In this document: piece after piece, positions 1 to 8,438 of the stretch
How the letters are laid out: each line of letters starts with the position of its first letter
Numbering within the stretch: position 1 is the stretch's first letter
DNA from: Thiobacillus sp.
Lineage (GTDB): Bacteria > Pseudomonadota > Gammaproteobacteria > Burkholderiales > Thiobacillaceae
Assembly (NCBI GenBank): GCA_030679915.1
Contig: JAUXRY010000042.1
Coordinates: 1-64,000, forward strand
Length of the DNA: 64,000 nucleotides
Direction: 5' to 3'
The notes under the pieces: model-generated
What the model saw: the letters and a program-made list of their open reading frames with translations, nothing else
What the model was told of the DNA's origin: nothing
Databases searched by the model: none
Translations under genes and position numbers: made by a program

Positions 1-2
1 CC

Positions 3-146
3 TACGAGTCCTCCGCCCAACGCCAAGCCGCCTTGCAGCCCTTCATTGACGGCTACAACTGGCTTCGGCCACACTCGGCACTGAACCACCAGCCGCCCAT
101 GAGCCGCATCCCGGCCATGTACAACCTACTGAAACTCGACACCTAG
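3..146 (+). mobile_element. 3' end of an IS transposase gene (partial)
   Basis: The frame is open from the window edge and ends in TAG after 47 codons. It contains the C-terminal signature of DDE integrase-type transposases (IS481/IS3-like), with YNWLRPHSAL followed by PPMSRIP. The upstream catalytic core lies outside the window. The element stops close to the truncated end of the ATPase gene on the other strand, so the IS appears to have inserted into, or deleted part of, that gene. I could not define a terminal inverted repeat, and the family assignment between IS481 and IS3 is a judgement from the tail alone. Confidence 0.8.
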
Positions 147-386
147 GTCAATTCCAAGCCGCAAGGGTAGGCGGTTGTCACCTTGCGCTAATTCCTTTGC
201 TTGGTTTAGTAAGGAACTCTTTCCGATTCCGCGATCACCCGTAATGATCGTGCTGGTTGGCTTTCCATGCTTCAACTGGTACAGGGAGTCGACAACCAAT
301 TCGACCTGCGTCTTCCGACCCGAGAACCGAGTCGGATCAGACACCGGTATATCGGGCGTGAATGGATCTACGTATCGGCTCTTCAT
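126..386 (-). pseudogene. N-terminal fragment of a P-loop ATPase, truncated by the IS
   Basis: About 86 codons, starting at ATG 386 with AGGA a few bases upstream; an earlier in-frame ATG lies at 401. The product carries a Walker A motif (GDRGIGKSS) near residue 55, preceded by an FSGRKTQVE segment typical of AAA/NACHT-type ATPases that begin with a 'GR' box. Walker B, sensor motifs and everything downstream are missing: the frame runs into the IS end and stops at 126. The intact gene would have been several hundred residues. The remnant probably has no function. The exact breakpoint between native and IS sequence lies somewhere around 147-200 and cannot be fixed here. Confidence 0.65.
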
Positions 387-607
387 GGCTTGATCCTGCA
401 TAAAAAATGAAACAGGGGGCGGTTAATTTGCGATAACTGAACTGTGTTTATGCAACAGATAGAAATCTGCCGTCAAACTGCACAGGACATTCAGATCATT
501 CTAAGAGGGTGTGAAGAATAGTCCTATCCCCCAAAGGGGGTACGGGACGACAGCTTTAGGCATTAATCCTAGTTGTCCACTCTTGGCCGCTAGCCGACGG
601 ATCACGC

Positions 608-640
608 CAAAAAAACGCCGGGCTTGCCCGGCGTTTTTTC
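608..640. terminator. Bidirectional rho-independent terminator downstream of glcF
   Basis: An 8-bp GC stem (CGCCGGGC / GCCCGGCG) with a TT loop is flanked by an A-run on the left and a T-run on the right. It can therefore terminate transcription from either side, most usefully the glcEF genes arriving on the minus strand. The stretch 402-607 shows no gene I can support. Confidence 0.85.
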
Positions 641-661
641 TTATTCAACTGAAACAAAGAC

Positions 662-1885
662 TCAGCCCACCAACGCTTCATCCAGCATCTCCACCCAGTG
701 CTTCACCGGCGTGCCGGTGCCGCTTTGCAGGTGGGTGATGCAGCCGATGTTGGCAGAGACGATCACCTCGGGTTTCATCTCGGCCAGGTTGGTCAGCTTG
801 CGGTCGCGCAGCTGGTAAGCGAGCTTGGGGTTCAGCACCGAGTAGGTGCCGGCCGAGCCGCAGCACAGGTGCGGCTCGACGCGGCAGGTGTTGATCTTGA
901 AACCGAGTTCGCCCATGAACTGCTCCACGCCACCGCGCAGCTGCTGGCCGTGCTGCAGGGTGCAGGGCGGGTGGAAGGTCATCTGGCCGGCCTTGGCCGA
1001 GACCTTGCCGCGCAGCTTGTCCACCAGCTGGGGCAGCAGCTCGCTCAGGTCCTTGGTCAACTCACTGATGCGCTTCGCTTTCGCGGCATAGGCCGGGTCA
1101 TCGTGCAGGAGGTGGCCGTAGTCTTTGACCGTGACGCCGCAGCCGGAGGCGTTCATGACGATGGCTTCCACGCCGCTCTCGATGTGCGGCCACCAGGCGT
1201 CGATGTTGGTCCGCATCTCGGCTTTGCCACCATCCTGGTCGTTCAGGTGGAACTTCACCGCACCGCAGCAGCCGGCCTTGGCCGCCACCACGGTCTGGAT
1301 GCCGGCGGCGTCGAGCACGCGGGCGGTGGCGCTGTTGATATTGGGCATCATGGCCGGCTGCACACAGCCGGCCAGCATGAGCACCTTGCGTGCGTGGGTG
1401 CGTGTGGGCCAGGTGCCAGCGTCTTGCGGGGCCGGCACCTTGTTGCGCAGCGACTCAGGCATGAGGCCGCGCACCAGTTGGCCCATCTTCATGGCGGGTC
1501 CGAACAGCGGCGAGGTCAGGCCCTCCTTGAGGGCCCAGCGCACAAACCGCTCACCGCTTGGGCGCGGCACTTTGGCGTCAACGATTTTGCGGCCGATGTC
1601 GACCAGGTGGCCGTAGTCCACACCCGAGGGGCAGGTACTTTCGCAGTTGCGGCATGTGAGGCAGCGGTCCAGGTGCTGCTGCGTCTTGCGCGTGGGCGTT
1701 TCACCTTCGAGCACCTGTTTCATCAGGTAGATGCGACCGCGCGGGCCATCGAGCTCGTCGCCCAGCAACTGGTAGGTGGGACAGGTAGCGGTGCAGAAGC
1801 CGCAGTGCACGCACTTGCGCAGGATGGCTTCAGCGGCCAGGCCGTCGGGCGTGTTCTTGAATTCGGGCGCGAGATTGGTTTGCAT
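662..1885 (-). CDS. glcF: Glycolate oxidase iron-sulfur subunit
   Basis: A 407-residue protein of the GlcF family, the iron-sulfur subunit that passes electrons from the flavin subunits of membrane-associated glycolate dehydrogenase to the respiratory chain. Two ferredoxin-type 4Fe-4S motifs are visible near the N-terminus (CVHCGFCTATCP at about residue 25 and CLTCRNCESTCP at about residue 75). Two CCG-type cysteine-rich domains follow (AGCCGAV at about 205 and LCCGSAGTYS at about 340). Length matches the family. It lies 20 bases downstream of glcE on the same strand and is followed by a strong terminator. No glcD is present next to them. Confidence 0.93.
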   Translation of the reverse strand: MQTNLAPEFKNTPDGLAAEAILRKCVHCGFCTATCPTYQLLGDELDGPRGRIYLMKQVLEGETPTRKTQQHLDRCLTCRNCESTCPSGVDYGHLVDIGRKIVDAKVPRPSGERFVRWALKEGLTSPLFGPAMKMGQLVRGLMPESLRNKVPAPQDAGTWPTRTHARKVLMLAGCVQPAMMPNINSATARVLDAAGIQTVVAAKAGCCGAVKFHLNDQDGGKAEMRTNIDAWWPHIESGVEAIVMNASGCGVTVKDYGHLLHDDPAYAAKAKRISELTKDLSELLPQLVDKLRGKVSAKAGQMTFHPPCTLQHGQQLRGGVEQFMGELGFKINTCRVEPHLCCGSAGTYSVLNPKLAYQLRDRKLTNLAEMKPEVIVSANIGCITHLQSGTGTPVKHWVEMLDEALVG

Positions 1886-1905
1886 GGAGGGTTCGCCAGT
1901 CCGGC

Positions 1906-2982
1906 TCAGAAATCGGGGTACAGGCGGCCGCGGTTGAAGATGCCGGCCGGGTCGAACTGCTTTTTCAGTTCGCGGTGGATGCGGTCCAGCGGCGCGACCA
2001 GCGGCGTGAAGACGCCGGCGCTTTTATCCACCGCGCGGAACAGCGTGGCATGGCCGGCCAGGTTGGCCAGCACGGCACCCAGGTCCGGGCGCTGTGCCAA
2101 CGGCAGCTTGAGCCAGCGCTGCGCGCCGCCCCATTCGATCAACGTCGGGCCCAGGTCCAACGGTGGTGTGGTGTCGGGCACGCTCAGGCGTACCAGCGAC
2201 TCGCCTTCAGCCAGTTGGAAGAAGGGGGCGGTCTGCTCGCGCAGGGCGTTCCACAGTTGTGCAGCCTGCGCGTCCATCACCGCGCCGCCCATGGTTTTGT
2301 GGGCGGCAGCGACGGCCGCCTGGGCACCACGCAGGCGCACCATGAGCGCACCCTCGTGCCAGCAGGACGCGTTGATCGGCAGCGGTTGCCCGCCCCAGCG
2401 GTTGAGCTGGGCCAGGGCCTGTGCCTCATCCAGTTCAAACACGAGAGTGCTCTCGGCCACGGCCTTGGGCAGCACCTTGAGTGAGACTTCGACCAGCAGG
2501 CCCAGCGTGCCGAGCGAGCCGGCCATCAGGCGCGACACGTCGTAGCCGGCCACGTTTTTCATGACCTGGCCGCCGAAGGTCAGCAGCTCGGCGCGGCCGT
2601 TGAGCATCTGCACACCCAGCACGTAGTCGCGCACGGCGCCGACGCTGGCCCGCGCCGGGCCATTGAGGCCGGCTGCCACCATGCCGCCGACGGTGGCCAC
2701 CGCGCCCCCGTTGGCGAAATGTGGCGGCTCGAACGGCAGGACCTGGCCTTTTTCAGCCAGAACCGCTTCGAGCTCGGCCAGCGGTGTGCCAGCACGCACC
2801 GTCACCACCAGCTCGCTCGGCTCGTAGCTGACGATGCCGGCCAGCGGCCGGGTGTCGAGCAGGTCGCCCTGCAGCGTCTGGCCGTAGAAGTCTTTGCTGC
2901 CGCCGCCGCGGATGCGCAAAGGGGCGCCGTCAGCAGCGGCGGCGCGCACGCGTTCGGTGATGTGTTGCAGAGCTGAATCCAT
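1906..2982 (-). CDS. glcE: Glycolate oxidase FAD-binding subunit
   Basis: A FAD_binding_4/GlcE-type flavoprotein of 358 residues. The dinucleotide-fold segment includes IRGGGSKDFYG and the conserved PFEPPHFANGGAVATVGGMVAAGLNGP region, and the C-terminus ends NRGRLYPDF as in GlcE. I chose ATG 2982, with AAGG just upstream, over a TTG at 3021. With GlcF and GlcD it oxidises glycolate to glyoxylate during photorespiratory-type salvage. GlcD, the larger flavin subunit usually upstream, is not here: the neighbour is an aldose epimerase. It must be encoded elsewhere for the complex to work. Confidence 0.9.
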   Translation of the reverse strand: MDSALQHITERVRAAAADGAPLRIRGGGSKDFYGQTLQGDLLDTRPLAGIVSYEPSELVVTVRAGTPLAELEAVLAEKGQVLPFEPPHFANGGAVATVGGMVAAGLNGPARASVGAVRDYVLGVQMLNGRAELLTFGGQVMKNVAGYDVSRLMAGSLGTLGLLVEVSLKVLPKAVAESTLVFELDEAQALAQLNRWGGQPLPINASCWHEGALMVRLRGAQAAVAAAHKTMGGAVMDAQAAQLWNALREQTAPFFQLAEGESLVRLSVPDTTPPLDLGPTLIEWGGAQRWLKLPLAQRPDLGAVLANLAGHATLFRAVDKSAGVFTPLVAPLDRIHRELKKQFDPAGIFNRGRLYPDF

Positions 2983-3031
2983 AGCCTTGGATGGTAACGC
3001 CGGGCCGGCCGTCTGATTCAAGCCGGGCGCA

Positions 3032-3895
3032 TTAAACAGCTTCGACCCGGATCGTCATAGTCGCGCTCATTGATGCGCCCGGCAGCAGCACGGTCAGCCC
3101 CAGCGCCTCGGCCGTCATGCCCGCCTGCCCCAGCAGGTTGACGGCGTTGTTGACGTGGCTGACCGGTTCGATGGCCACCGTGTCGCGCGTCGGCTGGGTG
3201 AACACCACCAGCCGGTTCAGGCTCGATACGAGGTGGATGCGCAGCGCGGCATCGCTCAGGAAGGCTTGGCCGTCCCAACCTTCGAAACAATGGTCCACAT
3301 CCAGCGCGGTGCATGCCTGGTCCAGCCCCGTGGACGGCAGGCGGTGCGTCGGCAGTTTGTCCGCGCCCATCTCCCAGCGCCCACTGGCGGCAAAACGCAG
3401 GTGGCTGCCGGGTCGCTTGACGAAATAAGGGTGCCAGCCCAGCCCCACCGGCGCGGCCTGTGCTGACTGGTTGGTGATGCTCAAGGTCAGCTCGAGTGCA
3501 TCATCGTTCAGGCGAAAGGCCTGCGAGGTGTCGAAGGCAAAGGGCCAAGAGGCGTCGGGCTTGTGCTCGTAGGACAGCAGGGCGAACTGCGCATCGGCCT
3601 CCAGCACCTCCCAGGGCCGCTGCCAACCGACACCGTGGATGGCATGCGGTTCCGCCGCGTTGTTCTGCACCAGCGGGTGGCTGGTGCCGGCCCACTTGAG
3701 TTGCGCCTGGCCAACCCGGTTGGAAAACGGCACCAGCGGGTAGCTGCCGGCCTGGCGCACGGTGGTCAGCGCTTGCGCTGCGGTGGAGCGCAGCACCGGC
3801 AGGTCGCCATGCCACAGGCCGGCCACGCAGCCTCCCAGGTCTGGGCGGATATCACAACGCAGCGGCCCGCTGCGCAGATGGAGAGAAGTCGTCAT
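3032..3895 (-). CDS. Aldose 1-epimerase (galactose mutarotase family)
   Basis: A 287-residue protein of the galactose mutarotase-like fold, which interconverts alpha and beta anomers of aldoses. Recognisable family segments are the N-terminal LGGCVAGLWHGD, the YPLVPFSNRVG motif, the catalytic-site HGVGWQRPWEV (His), the GLGWHPYF motif and a late VAIEPVSHVNNA (Glu). The ATG at 3895 has GGAG eight bases upstream; longer frames to 3919 or 4105 lack such a site and add non-homologous sequence. Substrate is unknown. It lies between glcE and the ammonium transporter operon and is probably transcribed separately from the latter because a terminator intervenes. Confidence 0.85.
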   Translation of the reverse strand: MTTSLHLRSGPLRCDIRPDLGGCVAGLWHGDLPVLRSTAAQALTTVRQAGSYPLVPFSNRVGQAQLKWAGTSHPLVQNNAAEPHAIHGVGWQRPWEVLEADAQFALLSYEHKPDASWPFAFDTSQAFRLNDDALELTLSITNQSAQAAPVGLGWHPYFVKRPGSHLRFAASGRWEMGADKLPTHRLPSTGLDQACTALDVDHCFEGWDGQAFLSDAALRIHLVSSLNRLVVFTQPTRDTVAIEPVSHVNNAVNLLGQAGMTAEALGLTVLLPGASMSATMTIRVEAV

Positions 3896-3937
3896 GGTGG
3901 CTGCTCCAGTTTCGTGCATTGTGCACCGGCCACCGAC

Positions 3938-3971
3938 AAAAAAGCCCGCATGAGCCGAAGCGCATGCGGGC
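3938..3971 (-). terminator. Rho-independent terminator after amtB (left copy)
   Basis: Read on the minus strand, a stem AGCCCGCATG / CATGCGGGCT closes a GCGCTTCGGCT-type loop and runs into six T residues. It sits just past the amtB stop and before the aldose epimerase start, separating the two units. Confidence 0.85.
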
Positions 3972-4040
3972 TGAAGAACCAGAGGAGACTGTCTATTGCT
4001 GAGTGACGGCAGCCGACCGAACCGACTGCCGCCCTTGCAC

Positions 4041-5477
4041 TTAGCGGGTGTAAGCACTCTCGCCGTGGGATGTGATATCCAGCCCTTGGCGCTCGTCTTC
4101 TTCACTGACGCGCAAACCGATGGTGAGATCCACCAGCTTGTAGGCGATGAAGGACACCACCCCCGACCAGACCAGCGTGAAGATCACGCTCTTGACCTGG
4201 ATCCACACTTGGCTACCCATTGCGAAGGTGTCCGGAGTCAGGCCGCCGGTGCCGCCCAGGTTCTGTGCCGCAAACACGCCAGTCAAGATGGCACCGATGA
4301 TGCCGCCGACACCGTGCACGCCGAACACGTCAAACGCGTCGTCGGCACCCAGCAACTTCTTCAGACCGGTCACACCCCACAGGCAGGCCAAGCCGGCGAT
4401 GAAGCCGATGACGATGGACCCCATCGGGCCAACGAAGCCGGCAGCGGGCGTGACAGCGACCAGACCGGCGACAGCACCGGAGGCAGCGCCCAACATGGAG
4501 GCCTTGCCCTTGCTCAGCGATTCACCGGTGATCCAGGACAGTGTGGCTGCTGCCGTTGCCAGCACGGTATTGACGAAGGCCAAGCCGGCCTGGGCGTTGG
4601 CAGCACCGGCAGAGCCGGCGTTGAAGCCGAACCAACCCACCCACAGCAGGGAAGCCCCCACCATTGTCAGTGTCAGGCTGTGCGGCGCCATCGACTCACG
4701 GCCGTAACCGATGCGCTTGCCCACCAGGTAGGCGCCCACCAGACCAGCCACAGCGGCGTTGATGTGCACCACGGTACCACCAGCGAAGTCGAGCGCACCG
4801 TCTGCGCCCAACAGACCACCACCCCACACAATATGGGCCATCGGCACGTAGCTGAAGGTAAACCACAGCGCGGAGAACAGCAGCACAGCGCCGAACTTGA
4901 TGCGCTCAGCGAAAGAGCCGACGATCAGCGCCACGGTAATGGCGGCAAACGTGCCTTGGAAAGCAACAAAGACGTACTCAGGGATGGTGATCAGGGGCCC
5001 GAAGGTTTCCTGCGTTACGCCCTTGAGAAAGATCTTCTCGAGCGAGCCGAAGAATTTGCCTTCGCCAGCGAACGCCAGACTGTAGCCGTAGATGGACCAC
5101 AGAATGGAGATCAGCGAGAAGACCACAAAGACCTGCATCAGTACCGACAGCATGTTCTTGCTGCGGCCCAGGCCACCGTAGAACAGGGCCAGACCCGGGA
5201 TGATCATCAAGATAACCAGCATGGTGGAAGTCATCATCCAGGCAGTGTCACCAGAGTCGACCTTGGGTGTCGGCGCTTCGGGCGCAGCCGAAGCTGCTGC
5301 CTCGGCGGCGGCCGGCGCCGGGGTAGCGGCGGGTGCAGCTGCAGCTTCCGCGGGTTTGGCTTCGGCCATCGCCTCGGCGGCGGGCTTGGCTTCAGTTGGA
5401 GCGGTCTGAGCCCAGGTGGCCGTTCCACCGGCCATCAGGCTAAGCCCCAGTGCGAAGGAGACAAATAGTTTTTTCAT
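4041..5477 (-). CDS. amtB: Ammonium transporter Amt (left copy)
   Basis: A 478-residue Amt/Rh-family ammonium channel. A signal peptide (residues 1 to about 23, ending TWAQ) is followed by an unusual 65-residue Ala/Pro/Glu-rich linker, then the 11-helix channel from about residue 88. The twin pore histidines are present in GGTVVHINAA and FDVFGVHGVGG, and the pore-entrance motif GLALFYGGL is clear. It is the last gene of a porin-glnK-amtB operon, with glnK 27 bases upstream. The family is gated by trimeric GlnK at the cytoplasmic face. A second copy lies at 26946-28364, about 75% similar by eye over the channel. Confidence 0.95.
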   Translation of the reverse strand: MKKLFVSFALGLSLMAGGTATWAQTAPTEAKPAAEAMAEAKPAEAAAAPAATPAPAAAEAAASAAPEAPTPKVDSGDTAWMMTSTMLVILMIIPGLALFYGGLGRSKNMLSVLMQVFVVFSLISILWSIYGYSLAFAGEGKFFGSLEKIFLKGVTQETFGPLITIPEYVFVAFQGTFAAITVALIVGSFAERIKFGAVLLFSALWFTFSYVPMAHIVWGGGLLGADGALDFAGGTVVHINAAVAGLVGAYLVGKRIGYGRESMAPHSLTLTMVGASLLWVGWFGFNAGSAGAANAQAGLAFVNTVLATAAATLSWITGESLSKGKASMLGAASGAVAGLVAVTPAAGFVGPMGSIVIGFIAGLACLWGVTGLKKLLGADDAFDVFGVHGVGGIIGAILTGVFAAQNLGGTGGLTPDTFAMGSQVWIQVKSVIFTLVWSGVVSFIAYKLVDLTIGLRVSEEDERQGLDITSHGESAYTR

Positions 5478-5504
5478 GTCAGTGTTCTCTCGGTTGTGTG
5501 AGCC

Positions 5505-6676
<1,172 letters not shown>

Positions 6677-6714
6677 TGCTTGCTCCATAGATGAGTTAAA
6701 GGGACAAACCTGTC

Positions 6715-6732
6715 TAGCACGGAGCGTGCCAG
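6715..6732 (-). promoter_or_regulatory. Sigma-54 promoter of the left porin-glnK-amtB operon
   Basis: On the minus strand the sequence reads TGGCACGctccgTGCT, with the invariant GG and GC separated by exactly ten bases, one mismatch from the consensus TGGCACG-N4-TTGC. Initiation would fall about 25 bases upstream of the porin ATG. The same architecture occurs at 25695 and 28722. Confidence 0.8.
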
Positions 6733-6815
6733 CTCTGCCTTGCAACCAATCGTCACATATTTGTCCCCTGGCATCGTATGGATACGCTAAGATAACTGGA
6801 CAAATAAACAGTACC

Positions 6816-6840
6816 GCACCATTTATGTGCATTATGGTGC
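6816..6840 (-). promoter_or_regulatory. NtrC-like enhancer site upstream of the left operon
   Basis: GCAC-N7-GTGC at 6816-6830 fits the NtrC dyad, and a third half-site GGTGC follows at 6836-6840. It lies 85-125 bases upstream of the sigma-54 promoter, the usual enhancer distance, and just before the divergent yifB gene. Assignment is by pattern and context. Confidence 0.6.
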
Positions 6841-6882
6841 AGATCAGCGTTGGCATCGCACGATTGTGTGGAGGGAGTCCTC

Positions 6883-8421
6883 ATGAGCCTGTCTTTGGTG
6901 CAAAGCCGCGCCCTGCTCGGCCTGGAAGCGGCCAGTGTCACCGTTGAGGTGCATCTGGCCAATGGTCTGCCCAGCTTCACGCTGGTCGGTCTGGCCGAGA
7001 CGGAGGTGAAGGAAGCACGTGAGCGCGTGCGTTCGGCCATCCAGAACTCCGGGCTGGAATTCCCCCATAACAAGCGCATCACGGTCAATCTCGCCCCGGC
7101 CGATCTCCCCAAGGATTCGGGGCGCTTCGATCTGCCCATCGCCTTGGGCATTCTGGCAGCCAGCGGACAGATCGATACAGCCCGGCTGGCCGAGCATGAA
7201 TTCGCCGGCGAACTGTCGCTGTCCGGCGAACTGCGTCCCGTGCGCGGTGCGCTGGCCATGGCGCTCGCCTTGCACCAGGGCGGGGTCAGCACGCGACTGG
7301 TATTGCCACCCGGCAGTGCCGAAGAAGCGGCACTGGTGCCTGAAGCCCAGGTCTACCGGGCACATCACCTGCTCGATGTGGTGCAGCAATTCCTGCCGCA
7401 AGGTGCACGCAACGACACGACTGACGCCGGTGAAGGCTGGTCACGCGCCGCAGCCGCACCACCGTGCACCAGCACGGACCTGCTTGATCTTGCTGACGTC
7501 AAGGGGCAGGCGGGTGCCAAACGTGCGCTCGAAATTGCTGCCGCCGGCGGTCACAGCCTGCTGCTCAGCGGCCCGCCCGGCTCCGGCAAGTCGATGCTGG
7601 CGCAGCGTTTTGCCGGTCTGCTGCCACCCATGTCCACCTCGGAAGCCCTGCACAGTGCGGCCATTGCCAGCCTGGGTGGTCAGTTTTCGCTGGCGCGCTG
7701 GGGCCAGCGCCCGACCCGCAGCCCGCACCACTCAGCCAGTGCGGTGGCCCTGGTCGGCGGCGGGTCGCCGCCGCGCCCGGGTGAAATCTCCATGGCGCAC
7801 CATGGGGTGCTGTTTCTGGACGAGCTGGCCGAGTTCCCGCGCGCCGCGCTGGAAGCCTTGCGCGAGCCACTGGAGACCCACCACATCACCATCGCCCGCG
7901 CGGCGCGGCGTGCCGAATTTCCCGCTCATTTCCAGCTGGTTGCCGCCATGAACCCCTGCCCTTGCGGTTATCTCGGCTCCGCACAACGTGCCTGCCGCTG
8001 CACGCCAGACCAGGTGGCCCGCTACCAGGGGCGTCTGAGTGGCCCGCTCCTTGACCGCATTGACCTGCATGTGACGGTTGCGGCCCTGCCTGCGGGTGAA
8101 TTGCTGCAAGCACCGGCGGGCGAATCGACCCAACTCGTGCGCGCACGCTGTCTGGCCGCGCACGAGCGGGCTTTGGCGCGCCAAGGCAAACCCAACCAGG
8201 CCTTGGCGGGTGCCGAGATCGATACACACACCCTGTTGGACGCCGCCGCGCTCAAATTCCTGAACACGGCCGCTGTGCGTCTAGGCTGGTCGGCACGCGG
8301 AACACACCGCACCCTCAAAGTCGCACGCACCATTGCCGACCTGGCCGGTGCGTCATGCACCGGTTTGGAGCATGTGGCCGAGGCCTTGCAATACCGGCCC
8401 GCACTCCAGCCTCACGGCTGA
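6883..8421 (+). CDS. comM: YifB/ComM family Mg-chelatase-like ATPase (left copy)
   Basis: A 512-residue protein of the YifB/ComM family. ComM is a hexameric helicase that promotes branch migration during natural transformation. Visible parts: the N-terminal Lon-like ChlI domain (SRALLGLEA to about residue 175), Walker A GPPGSGKSM near residue 230, Walker B LFLDELAEF, and the C-terminal Mg_chelatase_C segment with RLSGPLLDRIDLHV and TLKVARTIADLA. ATG 6883 follows GGAGGGAG; a TTG at 6850 is less likely. Divergent from the porin operon. A second copy at 23748 has ubiK next to it; ubiK is missing here. Confidence 0.92.
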   Translation: MSLSLVQSRALLGLEAASVTVEVHLANGLPSFTLVGLAETEVKEARERVRSAIQNSGLEFPHNKRITVNLAPADLPKDSGRFDLPIALGILAASGQIDTARLAEHEFAGELSLSGELRPVRGALAMALALHQGGVSTRLVLPPGSAEEAALVPEAQVYRAHHLLDVVQQFLPQGARNDTTDAGEGWSRAAAAPPCTSTDLLDLADVKGQAGAKRALEIAAAGGHSLLLSGPPGSGKSMLAQRFAGLLPPMSTSEALHSAAIASLGGQFSLARWGQRPTRSPHHSASAVALVGGGSPPRPGEISMAHHGVLFLDELAEFPRAALEALREPLETHHITIARAARRAEFPAHFQLVAAMNPCPCGYLGSAQRACRCTPDQVARYQGRLSGPLLDRIDLHVTVAALPAGELLQAPAGESTQLVRARCLAAHERALARQGKPNQALAGAEIDTHTLLDAAALKFLNTAAVRLGWSARGTHRTLKVARTIADLAGASCTGLEHVAEALQYRPALQPHG

Positions 8422-8438
8422 GGATGCAAGCCGCGGCT

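Noticed and set aside
698-2545. Long plus-strand frame across glcF and glcE
   Set aside because: Shadow of two well-defined minus-strand genes with Fe-S and FAD motifs.
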